A DNA stretch of 32,937 nucleotides from an uncultured Thermomicrobium sp. (GTDB lineage: Bacteria > Chloroflexota > Chloroflexia > Thermomicrobiales > Thermomicrobiaceae): assembly GCA_938028665.1 (NCBI GenBank), contig CALIMB010000056.1, forward strand, positions 1-32,937, in the 5' to 3' direction. Under the pieces are notes generated by a model. The model searched no databases, was not told the origin of the DNA, and worked only from the letters and a program-made list of their open reading frames with translations. Both the position numbers and the translations under genes were made by a program. Shown here in pieces: positions 1 to 12,168 of the stretch (position 1 is its first letter; the number at the start of each line of letters is the position of its first letter).

Positions 1-410
1 CTTTTCAGATCGCCGGGGTGACGGCCCACGGGCTCTGGGGGCGGATTAAACATATGGCGAATCCGCCGTTCCTTCTGCCGATCGAGATTATTAGTGAGCT
101 CTCACGTATTGTATCACTCTCATTCCGTCTTTTCGGCAACATTTTTGCTGGTGAGACATTGCTGACTGTGATGTACGGCATCGCCAATGCGATCAAGATA
201 AGCGTCATTGGTCTCCTTCTTCCTGTGATTTTCCTGTACCTGGAAGTCCTTTTCGGTTTCATTCAGGCGCTAATCTTTGCGGTTCTCACGTTGATCTACA
301 TTGCGCTGGCTTCGGCTGACGAACATCATGAAGAGGGGCACGAGAGCGGCGACCGGCAAGTCTCTCATGCCACAGCTCACGCTGTTGCGCGTGGTGCCGG
401 TGGCGACTAA
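1..410 (+). CDS. atpB: ATP synthase F0 subunit a (5' truncated by window edge)
   Basis: Only the C-terminal 135 residues are visible; the open frame runs off the left edge, so the gene is partial and not broken. Subunit a forms the two proton half-channels beside the c-ring in the membrane. The diagnostic helix is present: the LSFRLFGN segment carries the essential Arg that faces the c-ring carboxylate (R42 of the visible fragment, equivalent to E. coli aR210), followed by IFAGE. A second hydrophobic hairpin follows, then a hydrophilic His/Glu-rich tail (about 30 residues, with DEHHEEGHE) that is longer than in many homologues. It is the first visible gene of an a-c-b-delta-alpha-gamma-beta-epsilon operon, 68 nt before atpE. 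The identification is secure. Confidence 0.96.
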   Translation, partial: FQIAGVTAHGLWGRIKHMANPPFLLPIEIISELSRIVSLSFRLFGNIFAGETLLTVMYGIANAIKISVIGLLLPVIFLYLEVLFGFIQALIFAVLTLIYIALASADEHHEEGHESGDRQVSHATAHAVARGAGGD

Positions 411-478
411 GCGATACGTGATTGACGAGCGAGTAGGGTTCGAGTTGTTGGGTCGGTTGGTGAAGGGAGGACAGGAGC

Positions 479-724
479 GTGTTCGCGAATGTGACCGAAC
501 CGGGTGTCGTCGTACCGATGGCGGCGGCTCTGGCGATCGGGCTGGGTGCGCTTGGGCCTGGTATCGGCATTGGTCTCGCCGTCAAGGGTGCGATGGAGGC
601 GATCGGTCGCAACCCTGAGGCTGAGGGTGCGGTACGTTTGACCATGATCATCGGCGCGGCGCTGGCAGAGGCGGTAGCAATCTATGCATTCGTCGTTGCG
701 GTGATCATTGCGTTCGTGCTGTAG
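479..724 (+). CDS. atpE: ATP synthase F0 subunit c
   Basis: This 81-residue proteolipid forms the rotating c-ring. Two membrane helices are seen: a Gly-rich first helix (GPGIGIG, residues 26-32) and a second helix carrying the proton-binding carboxylate E64 in the context LAEAVAIYAF. The polar loop RNPEA (44-48) contacts gamma and epsilon. The Ala after E64, instead of the Ser/Thr seen in sodium-binding rings, suggests proton coupling; that is an inference from one motif. The GTG start is supported by a purine-rich GGGAGG/CAGGAG stretch just upstream. A perfect 13-bp inverted repeat follows the gene before atpF, which may help give atpE its own mRNA stability or stoichiometry. Confidence 0.96.
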   Translation: MFANVTEPGVVVPMAAALAIGLGALGPGIGIGLAVKGAMEAIGRNPEAEGAVRLTMIIGAALAEAVAIYAFVVAVIIAFVL

Positions 725-755
725 GCATCGTGGGGCGAACTGCCCAAGCTGGTGA

Positions 756-796
756 GGTTGCACCAGCAGCCCGGGAGGCGAGTTGCTGGTGCAACC
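756..796 (+). promoter_or_regulatory. Intercistronic stem-loop between atpE and atpF
   Basis: Two 13-nt arms, GGTTGCACCAGCA (756-768) and TGCTGGTGCAACC (784-796), are perfectly complementary around a 15-nt loop. No T-run follows, so it does not look like an intrinsic terminator. It sits 31 nt after the atpE stop and ends 48 nt before the atpF start. A 3' stabilising or processing hairpin for the c-subunit message is a reasonable inference, because c is needed in many copies per complex. Confidence 0.6.
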
Positions 797-844
797 CGCT
801 CGCGAGACAATCGCAGCAAGTCGTAGGAGGGGCTAGGCAGGAGC

Positions 845-1342
845 ATGGGCCAGCTGGGAATCTCCGGTGAAAATCTACTCGTCCAGCTCATCGCCTTCCT
901 GCTCTTTCTTGCCGTATTTTGGCGCTTTGCGCTTGGGCCGATCACGCGAATGATCGATCAGCGGCAGGAGCGGATCCGCGAGGGGTTGGAGGCAGCGGAG
1001 CGGATGAAGCGCGAACTCGCTGAGACCCAGGCGCGAAACGAAGAGATTCTCACTGAGGCGCGGCGGGAAGCCCAGCGCATCGTGGCAAGTGCGCGCGAGA
1101 GTGCCGAGCAGCTGATGGCGCGTGCGCGTGAGGAGGCGCAGCAGCAGGCGCAGCAACTGATTCAACAGGCTCAGGAGGCGATCGAGGCGGAACGGCAACG
1201 TGTCTGGGCAGAGCTGCGCCGAGAAGTGGCTGATCTGGCCATTCTCGCCGCAACGCGCATCCTCCGTGAGGAGCTGGATCGCGAGCGGCATCTGAAGCTC
1301 GTGGAGCGAGCACTCGCCGAGCTCGATGGTGCGCGTCGGTAG
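845..1342 (+). CDS. atpF: ATP synthase F0 subunit b
   Basis: This is the peripheral-stalk subunit, 165 residues. A single N-terminal membrane helix (about residues 11-28, LLVQLIAFLLFLAVFW) is followed by a long, highly charged helix rich in Glu, Arg, Ala and Gln (about residues 38-150). That is the dimerising right-handed coiled coil that reaches the F1 head and binds delta. Length and layout match ordinary bacterial b subunits. Only one b-type gene is visible here, so the stalk is probably a homodimer unless a b' gene lies elsewhere. The ATG start is preceded by AGGAGG-like sequence (TAGGAGGGGCTAGG). It is followed by atpH after 15 nt. Confidence 0.95.
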   Translation: MGQLGISGENLLVQLIAFLLFLAVFWRFALGPITRMIDQRQERIREGLEAAERMKRELAETQARNEEILTEARREAQRIVASARESAEQLMARAREEAQQQAQQLIQQAQEAIEAERQRVWAELRREVADLAILAATRILREELDRERHLKLVERALAELDGARR

Positions 1343-1357
1343 GGTAGGGGGAGCAGC

Positions 1358-3453
<2,096 letters not shown>

Positions 3454-3478
3454 TAGGTCGGAGAGGGGGCCAGAGGCT

Positions 3479-5813
<2,335 letters not shown>

Positions 5814-5825
5814 GCGGGGGGAATC

Positions 5826-6281
5826 ATGGCCGGGAAGCTCCGTGTGGAAGTGGTCACCGCTGAGCGCCTTGTCTATCAGGTAGATGATGCTGACATGGTC
5901 ATCGCGCCGGGTGCTGAGGGGACGCTTGGGATTCTGCCGCGCCATGCGCCGCTGGTCTCGCTGCTCAGTATGGGCGAGATGCGCGTCAAGCGTGGGCGGG
6001 AAGAGGACAGCCTGACCATCTTTGGTGGCTTCCTTGAGGTTGCCAATAACGTTGTCCGTGTCTTGGCGGACGTGGCGGAGCGGGCTGAGGAAATCGACCT
6101 CGCACGGGCGGAGGAGGCGAGACAGCGGGCGCTTGCACGCTTGCGCGAGCGTCGAGCCGATATTGACCGTCGGCGTGCGGAGATGGCGCTCCGGCGTTCG
6201 ACGGTGCGGATTGCGGTCGCCCGGAAGCGGCGGGCACGACTGGTCTCTGGTGGGCCACCCTTGCCCGAGGCCCAGTCTTGA
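5826..6281 (+). CDS. atpC: ATP synthase F1 subunit epsilon
   Basis: The epsilon subunit (151 residues) links gamma to the c-ring and can inhibit ATP hydrolysis. The N-terminal beta-sandwich shows the expected PGAEGTLGILPRHAPL and FGGFLEV segments and the ADVAERAEEIDLARAEEA start of the C-terminal helical hairpin. The helical part is very Arg-rich and about 15 residues longer than in typical 130-140-residue homologues. The stop codon overlaps the AAGGAGG ribosome site of murA, so the two genes are probably co-transcribed. Confidence 0.94.
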   Translation: MAGKLRVEVVTAERLVYQVDDADMVIAPGAEGTLGILPRHAPLVSLLSMGEMRVKRGREEDSLTIFGGFLEVANNVVRVLADVAERAEEIDLARAEEARQRALARLRERRADIDRRRAEMALRRSTVRIAVARKRRARLVSGGPPLPEAQS

Positions 6282-6292
6282 AGGAGGATGCC

Positions 6293-7567
6293 GTGGTAGT
6301 CACAACGGCCACCGAACGGATCGTCACGGTGGGCGGACGAACGTTGCGTGGTCGTGTGGCAGTGAGTGGGGCGAAAAACGCAGCACTCCCAGCCATAGCC
6401 GCAGCGCTCCTCACCGACGAGGAGTGTGTCCTGGAGAACGTGCCATTGCTCGATGACGTCTTCGTGATGGCGGAGCTGCTGCGTGCGCTCGGTGCCGAGG
6501 TCGATCTCGATACCGAGCGCCATCGCGTCCGAATCAGAGCCGCCGAAATTGATGCTTTCCAACCGCCACCCGAACTGGTCGCGCGCATGCGAGCGTCGTT
6601 CCTTGTGACCGGCCCACTCCTTGCCCGGTTCGGTCGGGCACGCTCTGTTCCTCCAGGGGGTTGCCAACTTGGTACACGGCCAGTTGATGTTGATCTCCGT
6701 GGTTTCCGCAAATTGGGGGCCCACGTCGAGATCAGAGAACAAGAATTCGAGTTCCGTGCTGGTCGGCTCCGAGGGTGTGAGATCTACATGGACTATCCGA
6801 GCCACACTGGCACAGAAAATCTGTTGATGGCTGCTGCGCTTGCCCAGGGGCGCACCACAATCATCAATGCGGCAGCGGAACCGGAGATCGTCCATCTTGG
6901 CGAAATTTTGCAAGATATGGGTGCGCGAATCAGCGGCCTGGGAACGTCCCGGATTGTTGTCCATGGTGTTGATCGGCTCCGTGGTTATCGCGCCTTGGTA
7001 CTACCAGATCGCCTCGAGGCGGGGACGCTGGCGATTGCCGCCGCAATTACGCACGGGGAAGTGATTTTGGACCACGTGCGCGAACCGGACATGGCGCCAC
7101 TCACTCACAAGCTGCGCGAAGCAGGCGCTGAGGTTTGGTGGAGTGAATCCTCAATGCTGGTGCGGGCTCCCCAACCGCTTCGCGCAACCGAAATTCAGGC
7201 ACTCCCCTTCCCAGGTTTCCCGACGGACCTACAAGCAGCTTTTGCTGTCTTGATGACCCAAGCACATGGGCGAAGCCGTATCTTTGAACGTGTCTTCAAC
7301 GACCGGCTCCGCTATACGACAGAACTCCGCAAAATGGGGGCACGGATCGAACTGATTGATCGTCAGCAGGCATGGATCGATGGCCCAGTTCGTCTGTTTG
7401 GGGCTGAAGTGCGTGCATTGGATATTCGCAGCGGGGCATGTTTAGTGCTCGCTGGGCTCGTCGCCGAGGGGGAAACGGTTATTCTTGATGCGCAACATCT
7501 GCGGCGTGGTTACGAAGACCTCGTTGGGAAGCTCGCCACGCTGGGGGCGAACGTCCGTTACGCCTGA
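6293..7567 (+). CDS. murA: UDP-N-acetylglucosamine 1-carboxyvinyltransferase
   Basis: MurA transfers enolpyruvate from PEP to UDP-GlcNAc, the first committed step of peptidoglycan synthesis in the cytoplasm. With the GTG start at 6293 it is 424 residues. Key residues are visible: K28 in SGAKNA and the reactive Cys C124 in PPGGCQLGTRPVD, the position targeted by fosfomycin (a Cys here and not the resistant Asp). An in-frame TTG at 6278 is possible, but AAGGAGG at 6281-6287 lies five bases before 6293, which decides the start. murA directly after atpC is a pairing I recall from other bacteria. Presence of MurA indicates a peptidoglycan wall. Confidence 0.96.
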   Translation: MVVTTATERIVTVGGRTLRGRVAVSGAKNAALPAIAAALLTDEECVLENVPLLDDVFVMAELLRALGAEVDLDTERHRVRIRAAEIDAFQPPPELVARMRASFLVTGPLLARFGRARSVPPGGCQLGTRPVDVDLRGFRKLGAHVEIREQEFEFRAGRLRGCEIYMDYPSHTGTENLLMAAALAQGRTTIINAAAEPEIVHLGEILQDMGARISGLGTSRIVVHGVDRLRGYRALVLPDRLEAGTLAIAAAITHGEVILDHVREPDMAPLTHKLREAGAEVWWSESSMLVRAPQPLRATEIQALPFPGFPTDLQAAFAVLMTQAHGRSRIFERVFNDRLRYTTELRKMGARIELIDRQQAWIDGPVRLFGAEVRALDIRSGACLVLAGLVAEGETVILDAQHLRRGYEDLVGKLATLGANVRYA

Positions 7568-7579
7568 CGGGTCAGCCAG

Positions 7580-7654
7580 ACTCACTCGTGCAGGGAGCTC
7601 TATTCCTCTCCAGTGGAGGCACGCAGAGTGAGTGCTCCCGAGAAGGCAGCTCCC
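7580..7654 (+). promoter_or_regulatory. Structured leader upstream of the ccm cluster
   Basis: The 113-nt gap between murA and the first ccm-region gene holds a long hairpin: ACTCACTCGTGC (7580-7591) pairs with GCACG (7619-7623) and AGTGAGT (7627-7633), interrupted only by a 3-nt bulge. Inside the loop a small CTCC-AGT-GGAG hairpin lies at 7608-7618. The loop segment GGGAGCT (7593-7599) is also complementary to AGCTCCC at 7648-7654, just before the probable ribosome site, and partly to GCTCCC at 7634-7639. This would form a pseudoknot. No T-tract follows, so a simple terminator is unlikely. Function is unknown; a translational control element is an inference. Confidence 0.4.
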
Positions 7655-7680
7655 CTCTTGAGGTAAAGGGCGATGCGTCG

Positions 7681-8292
7681 ATGACAACGCGAGAATCCAC
7701 GTCAACGCTGCGTGTTCGTCTCCCTGCCCTCATCGCCGGGGTAATGGTTCTCTCCTTTATCGGCCTCGTCGCTTACGCTCTGCAACGAATGCAGGGTACG
7801 AGCGAGCTTGGTGTGGGCGGTCGAATCAATACTGTTGGTACTTTGGTGCGTTTCACAGATCGAGCAGCACCGGATTTTGTCCTCCCCGATCTCCGTGGTG
7901 GGGCTGCGATCCGACTCGCCGACTACCGCGGGAGGGTCGTCATCCTGAACTTTTGGGCCTCGTGGTGCCCTCCGTGCCGCGAAGAAGCGCCCATCCTGCG
8001 GGAGTTTGCCCGACGATACGCCGAAGCCGGAGTTGTCATACTTGGGATCGATGTCTGGGAGAAGAACTGGGACGACGGCCGCGCCTTTCTTGACGAGTTC
8101 GGCGTGTCCTATCCGAATGCGTATGACACAGAGGGGCGAGTAACCATCGACTACGGTGTCTCGGGCGTCCCGGAGACGTTCATAGTGAGTCCGGATGGGC
8201 ACCTGCTCGGGAAATACACCGGGCCGGTGAAGTCTGTAGAACAGCTCATTGGACTACTGAACGAGCTTGGGATCGCCCCGGTACGGCGGTGA
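7681..8292 (+). CDS. ccmG: Membrane-anchored thioredoxin-like protein, CcmG/ResA type
   Basis: A 203-residue redoxin with one N-terminal membrane helix (about residues 15-34) and a thioredoxin fold outside the membrane. The active site WCPPC has C96 and C99 in the typical NFWASWCPPCREE context; the cis-Pro is P164 in GVPETF. Such proteins reduce apocytochrome c CxxC motifs before heme attachment. Position at the head of the ccm genes supports that role, although a ResA/TlpA name is equally defensible. I chose ATG 7681 over an upstream in-frame start, since the longer form adds a low-complexity, non-conserved stretch. The next gene overlaps its stop codon or starts shortly after. Confidence 0.9.
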   Translation: MTTRESTSTLRVRLPALIAGVMVLSFIGLVAYALQRMQGTSELGVGGRINTVGTLVRFTDRAAPDFVLPDLRGGAAIRLADYRGRVVILNFWASWCPPCREEAPILREFARRYAEAGVVILGIDVWEKNWDDGRAFLDEFGVSYPNAYDTEGRVTIDYGVSGVPETFIVSPDGHLLGKYTGPVKSVEQLIGLLNELGIAPVRR

Positions 8293-8792
8293 CGGCTGGC
8301 GGAAGGTGGATGGAAGGTACGGACTTTGCGGCACTCGCGCGTATTGTCTTGCGGGTTGCTCATGCCCTGGCTGCGGCCCTCTGGTTAGGGAGCGGTACCT
8401 TCCTGGTTGTCGCGCTCCTACCGCAACGGCGCTCCAGTCCGGCAGCGAGCGAGACGGTGCGGACTGCCCAAGAACGCTTCCGCCGTTGGTGGATCGCGTC
8501 GAGTGCAATCTTGGTTGGTAGCGGCGTGGCTCTCATGTTCGACCGAGTTGCCGATGGCCGCGGTACTGCAACCTATCTTGGCCTTCTCGGTATCAAGGTG
8601 GTGGCAGGGCTCGTGGCTCTAGCAGCAAGTGGAGGGCTCTTGCCGCGCCCAACGAGACCGACGCTGCGTCCAGCTCGGAGCGCGTGGCGCGTTCCGGACC
8701 GCATTGTTCTGGCACTGGGAGCGTTGGCCTACCTGCTCGGTGTACTCTTATCGGTGATCTATCCGCCAGACCCCACGGCAGGCTGGCGGTGA
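8289..8792 (+). CDS. Four-helix integral membrane protein, CopD-like
   Basis: I do not recognise this gene with certainty. The product (167 residues from GTG 8289, 160 from ATG 8310) has four predicted membrane helices at about 18-45, 67-84, 95-117 and 137-157. The first contains H25 in RVAHALAAALWLGSGTFL, which resembles the His-containing first helix of CopD/DUF4149-type membrane proteins. The RFRRWW loop after helix 1 is also typical of that group. It lies between the ccmG-like gene and ccmE on the same strand, so a role in cytochrome or copper/heme handling is suggested by context only. GTG 8289 overlaps the previous stop; ATG 8310 has GGAAGG close upstream, and either could be the true start. 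Confidence 0.75.
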   Translation: MTAGGRWMEGTDFAALARIVLRVAHALAAALWLGSGTFLVVALLPQRRSSPAASETVRTAQERFRRWWIASSAILVGSGVALMFDRVADGRGTATYLGLLGIKVVAGLVALAASGGLLPRPTRPTLRPARSAWRVPDRIVLALGALAYLLGVLLSVIYPPDPTAGWR

Positions 8793-8820
8793 GCAGGCGG
8801 CGCGAGGCGAAGGGGGCGAC

Positions 8821-9267
8821 ATGAGCGGCGCGGTCGTGACACGGACATCCACACGCGGACTGCGTGTCGATGTTCGGCTCTTCGGGATCGCTGTGGTCAT
8901 TGCGGCAGCAGTCGGATATCTCTTGTATACAGGCCTCCAGGGAACAGCAGCATCTTATTTTGTCACAGTTAGTGAACTTCAAGCGAAAGCGGAGAGCGTG
9001 GATGGTCGACGTGTTCGTGTTGGGGGTGACGTCGTTGCCGGCAGCATTGTGCGCGGTGGGCCGGCGGATCCGATTCGTTTCCGGATCAGTGATGGTAGCA
9101 GCGAGCTTGAGGTCGTCTACGCGGGAGTGTTGCCGGACATCTTTGCTGAAGGACGACATGTGATTGTGGAAGGGTTGTATCGGAGTGGTCAGCCGATTCA
9201 AGCAGACAGCGTTCTCACCCAATGCCCCTCGCGTTTTGAAGCTATGCCGACTGCTCCAACGAGTTGA
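8821..9267 (+). CDS. ccmE: Cytochrome c maturation protein CcmE, Cys-type variant
   Basis: CcmE carries heme covalently outside the membrane and hands it to the CcmF/H ligase. The 148-residue product has one N-terminal membrane anchor (about 18-38) and an OB-fold domain (residues 45-138), with VRVGGDVVAGSI and IRFRISDG as expected. In classical CcmE the heme-binding site is HxxxY; here the same place reads TQCPSRFE, so Cys (C135) replaces His and Phe (F139) replaces Tyr. Cys-type CcmE proteins are known from some bacteria and archaea, usually as CxxxY. The tail after the motif is only nine residues. ATG 8821 follows GGCGAAGGGGGC. Confidence 0.9.
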   Translation: MSGAVVTRTSTRGLRVDVRLFGIAVVIAAAVGYLLYTGLQGTAASYFVTVSELQAKAESVDGRRVRVGGDVVAGSIVRGGPADPIRFRISDGSSELEVVYAGVLPDIFAEGRHVIVEGLYRSGQPIQADSVLTQCPSRFEAMPTAPTS

Positions 9268-9282
9268 GCGAGGGAGTGTTCC

Positions 9283-11268
9283 ATGGCTCACCTCGGATCT
9301 GGCGCGCTGATCCTCGCGCTCATTTTGGCGATCTACGGGATGGTCGCAAGTCTCCTTGGTGCGCGGCGACGAGTACCAGAGCTTCTCCAAAGCGGATATC
9401 GGGCAACATACGCGGTGGCGTTCCTCGTCGCGGTTGCTCTCATCGCGCTGGTGATCGCGTTCGTCCGGCACGATTTCCGTCTCGCGTATGTGGCTGGCCG
9501 TTCTAGTCGCGACATGCCGCTGCATTATGTCATCGCTGCCTTCTACGGGGGCCAAGAAGGGAGCCTGCTCTACTGGACGCTGGTGGCAAGTGGTCTAGGG
9601 GCGTTGGCGCTCTATCTCCACCGACGCTCGGATCGCACGCTTCTCCCGTACATGAACGCCACGCTCCTTTCGGTCGTTACTTTCCTGCTGCTTGTCCTTA
9701 CCGTTGTGTCTAGCCCCTTCCGGCTCCTGCCGGTCACGCCACCTGATGGGGCAGGGCTCAATCCGCTGCTGCGTGATCCGGGGATGATGGCGCACCCGCC
9801 GTTGCTCCTCTCGGGATATGCGGGCTTTACTGTTCCGTTCGCTTTCGGGATGGCTGCACTGATCACTGGGCGGCTCGGGAGCGATTGGTTGCGAGCGATC
9901 CGCCGCTGGACGCTTCTGGCCTGGACGCTCCTTGGTCTTGGCCTTCTCATTGGTGCGTGGTGGGCGTATCACGTCCTCGGCTGGGGCGGTTACTGGGGCT
10001 GGGATCCGGTCGAAAATCTTGCCCTTCTGCCGTGGTTGACCTCGACGGCCTTCCTCCACTCAGTGATTGTGCAGGAGCGCCGCGGCATGTTAAAAGTTTG
10101 GAATCTCGCGTTGCTCCTTGCCACCTTCGCTCTGTCCATTTTCGGCACCTTCATTGTGCGTAGTGGCATGCTGTCATCTGTTCATGCTTTTGCCGTCTCC
10201 AGTATTGGGCACTGGTTTCTCTCGTTTCTCGCGCTCGTTTTGGTTGTGGGTATCGGCTTGTTGGTGTATCGGTTGCCCGGTCTCCAGAGCGAGCGGCAGA
10301 TCGAGTCAGTGAGCTCACGCGAGGCAGGTTTCCTTTATAACAATCTGCTGCTCACCGCGATGGCGTTCGCGGTGTTCTGGGGTACCACGTTTCCACTCTT
10401 CAGTGAGCTCTTTTGGGATACCCGTATCACGGTAGGACCCCCCTTCTACAACCGGGTCGTAGGGCCGCTTTTACTCGTGTTGTTACTTCTTATGGCGATC
10501 GGGCCGCTTCTGGCTTGGCGGCGCACGGATGTGCGACTCCTCCTTCACAATGTGCGTTGGCCAGCAATGACTGGGATCGTTGTCGGACTTATCGGCCTGG
10601 TCGCGTTCAGTCGTCCCTGGGCTGCGGCAGCCTATGCGGTTACGATGATTGCGGCGGGGGTGACACTGCAAGAGTTCTGGCGTGGCATCCAAGCTCGTCG
10701 GCGCAACGCGCGAGAGAACGTGTTTCTTGCCGCATGGGAATTGCTTCGGCGGAATAACCGCCGGTACGGCGGGTACCTCGTGCATCTGGCCATACTGCTC
10801 ATGGCAGTTGGGATCATCGCCTCAAACGCCTTTCAGCTTGAGCGCCAGTTTGTGTTGCGGCCAGGTGAGCAGGGAACAATTGGCCCGTACACCGTTGTTT
10901 ACCGGGGGCTTGAGGATCGACGTATGGCAGACGCCGAAATCGTCGCTGCGCAGGTCGATATCTACCGCGGGCAACGGTACGCGGGGACTGTAGAGAGTTT
11001 CCGGTTCTTCTACCGCAACTATGAGGATCAGCCGACGGCACGCATGGGCATTAAGCTGGTTGGTATGGACGATGTTTATGTGGTGCTTGACCGGTGGCAA
11101 GATGATGGGATGGCGAGTCTGCGCGTGTATGTGAACCCGTTGGTGATCTGGATTTGGATTGGTGGTGTCGTGTTTGTGCTTGGGACGTTAACACTGTTCT
11201 GGCCACAGCCGGTACCGGCTTTGCTCCGTGTCCCGCAAAGCGTCGTCGGAGCGACAAGTGAGGCCTGA
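9283..11268 (+). CDS. ccmF: Cytochrome c heme lyase subunit CcmF
   Basis: A 661-residue polytopic membrane protein (about 15 helices) that binds and attaches heme to apocytochrome c together with CcmH. Family hallmarks include YGGQEGSLLYW (88-98), RDPGMMAHPPLLLSGY (164-179) with the conserved H171, and the tryptophan-rich WWD heme-handling loop WGGYWGWDPVEN (234-245). A large extracytoplasmic domain lies before the last helix (about residues 535-620). Length agrees with family members (about 630-680). The ATG start is preceded by GAGCGAGGGAG. The reading frame is intact and ends one base before the ccmH start. Confidence 0.96.
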   Translation: MAHLGSGALILALILAIYGMVASLLGARRRVPELLQSGYRATYAVAFLVAVALIALVIAFVRHDFRLAYVAGRSSRDMPLHYVIAAFYGGQEGSLLYWTLVASGLGALALYLHRRSDRTLLPYMNATLLSVVTFLLLVLTVVSSPFRLLPVTPPDGAGLNPLLRDPGMMAHPPLLLSGYAGFTVPFAFGMAALITGRLGSDWLRAIRRWTLLAWTLLGLGLLIGAWWAYHVLGWGGYWGWDPVENLALLPWLTSTAFLHSVIVQERRGMLKVWNLALLLATFALSIFGTFIVRSGMLSSVHAFAVSSIGHWFLSFLALVLVVGIGLLVYRLPGLQSERQIESVSSREAGFLYNNLLLTAMAFAVFWGTTFPLFSELFWDTRITVGPPFYNRVVGPLLLVLLLLMAIGPLLAWRRTDVRLLLHNVRWPAMTGIVVGLIGLVAFSRPWAAAAYAVTMIAAGVTLQEFWRGIQARRRNARENVFLAAWELLRRNNRRYGGYLVHLAILLMAVGIIASNAFQLERQFVLRPGEQGTIGPYTVVYRGLEDRRMADAEIVAAQVDIYRGQRYAGTVESFRFFYRNYEDQPTARMGIKLVGMDDVYVVLDRWQDDGMASLRVYVNPLVIWIWIGGVVFVLGTLTLFWPQPVPALLRVPQSVVGATSEA

Positions 11269-11269
11269 G

Positions 11270-11791
11270 ATGAGGGGGTATCAGCGTGTAAGTCGCCGCA
11301 ATGCTGCAGACTTTAAAGCGCTACTCTGGCGAGCATGTGCAGTGCTCCTGATCGTGACGGTGGCGATTGCATCCCATGGGACATCGGCTGTACGGGCCGA
11401 AGAACCACTCTCTCCAGAAGCTTTGGAGATCGCGAATCAGTTGAACTGCCCGGTTTGCCAAGGGCAGAGCGTGCGCGACTCGAACTCCGAGTTGGCGCGG
11501 CAGATGCGGCAGCTCATTCAGCAAAAGCTCGATGCCGGTGAATCGCGTGACGAGATCCTCCAATACTTTGTCCAGCGGTACGGTGTCAGCGTCTTGCGCG
11601 AGCCCCCAAGACAGGGATATCTGTGGTTGCTTTGGTGGGGGCCGGTGGTTGGGCTTGTGATCGGCATCCTCCTGGTCGCTGTCTATTTGCGGCGTCGGGG
11701 TGAATCCTCGAGCAATGGTATGGTGCCTGTGGAACTTGAGGAGCTGGAACGGGTCGAACGGCTGCTCGGCGCGGAAGGAGACGCGCGCTGA
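11270..11791 (+). CDS. ccmH: Cytochrome c maturation protein CcmH
   Basis: The 173-residue product has an N-terminal signal or anchor segment (about 17-36, possible cleavage after VRA), a three-helix thioreductase domain with the family motif LNCPVCQGQSVRDSN (redox cysteines C60 and C63), and a C-terminal membrane helix (about 117-140). It reduces or presents apocytochrome c cysteines to CcmF. I prefer ATG 11270, one base after the ccmF stop, over a GTG at 11228 inside ccmF. Its stop shares one base with the start of the next gene. It is the short, single-domain CcmH with no fused TPR part. Confidence 0.94.
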   Translation: MRGYQRVSRRNAADFKALLWRACAVLLIVTVAIASHGTSAVRAEEPLSPEALEIANQLNCPVCQGQSVRDSNSELARQMRQLIQQKLDAGESRDEILQYFVQRYGVSVLREPPRQGYLWLLWWGPVVGLVIGILLVAVYLRRRGESSSNGMVPVELEELERVERLLGAEGDAR

Positions 11792-12168
11792 TGCTCATGG
11801 GAACTGTTGTCTTGCTCGTGGTTGCCGTTGCTGTCCTGGCTTTTGTGTTGCATCCCCTGTGGGTGGCGAGTCGACGGTCGGTCAGTCCGTCGCCCTATCC
11901 CTCTCGTCTCCTCGACCTTCTGGCTGAGCGTGATGCGATTCTAGCGGCGCTGCGAGATCTGCATTTGGACCATGAGACGGGGAAGGTGACCGAGGGCGAG
12001 TATCAGGTGTTACGTCTGGCGTTGCTGGCGGAGGCCGCGCGCGTGCTGCGTGCGACCGAAGAGCTTGAGCGTGAGCTTGAGTTGAGTATTGAGCAGGAGA
12101 TTACCCAGTTACGCGAATTGGCTCGGCAGGGTGAGTCGAATGCCTCAACGGCCGGTGTTCCAACATGA
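11791..12168 (+). CDS. Short CcmI-like membrane protein
   Basis: A 125-residue protein with one N-terminal membrane helix (about 3-22) followed by a charged helical segment. The stretch LLAERDAILAALRDLHLDHETGKVTEGEYQ matches the pattern of the CcmI/CycH N-terminal region, where RDAxxxALRxLxxDxxTGK is followed by an acidic helix. CcmI normally continues with a TPR domain that chaperones apocytochrome c; here the TPR part is absent, giving a stand-alone membrane-proximal module. Its start overlaps the ccmH stop (TGATG) and its stop overlaps the ccmA start (ATGA), so translation is probably coupled across the three genes. Assignment is moderately sure. Confidence 0.75.
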   Translation: MLMGTVVLLVVAVAVLAFVLHPLWVASRRSVSPSPYPSRLLDLLAERDAILAALRDLHLDHETGKVTEGEYQVLRLALLAEAARVLRATEELERELELSIEQEITQLRELARQGESNASTAGVPT

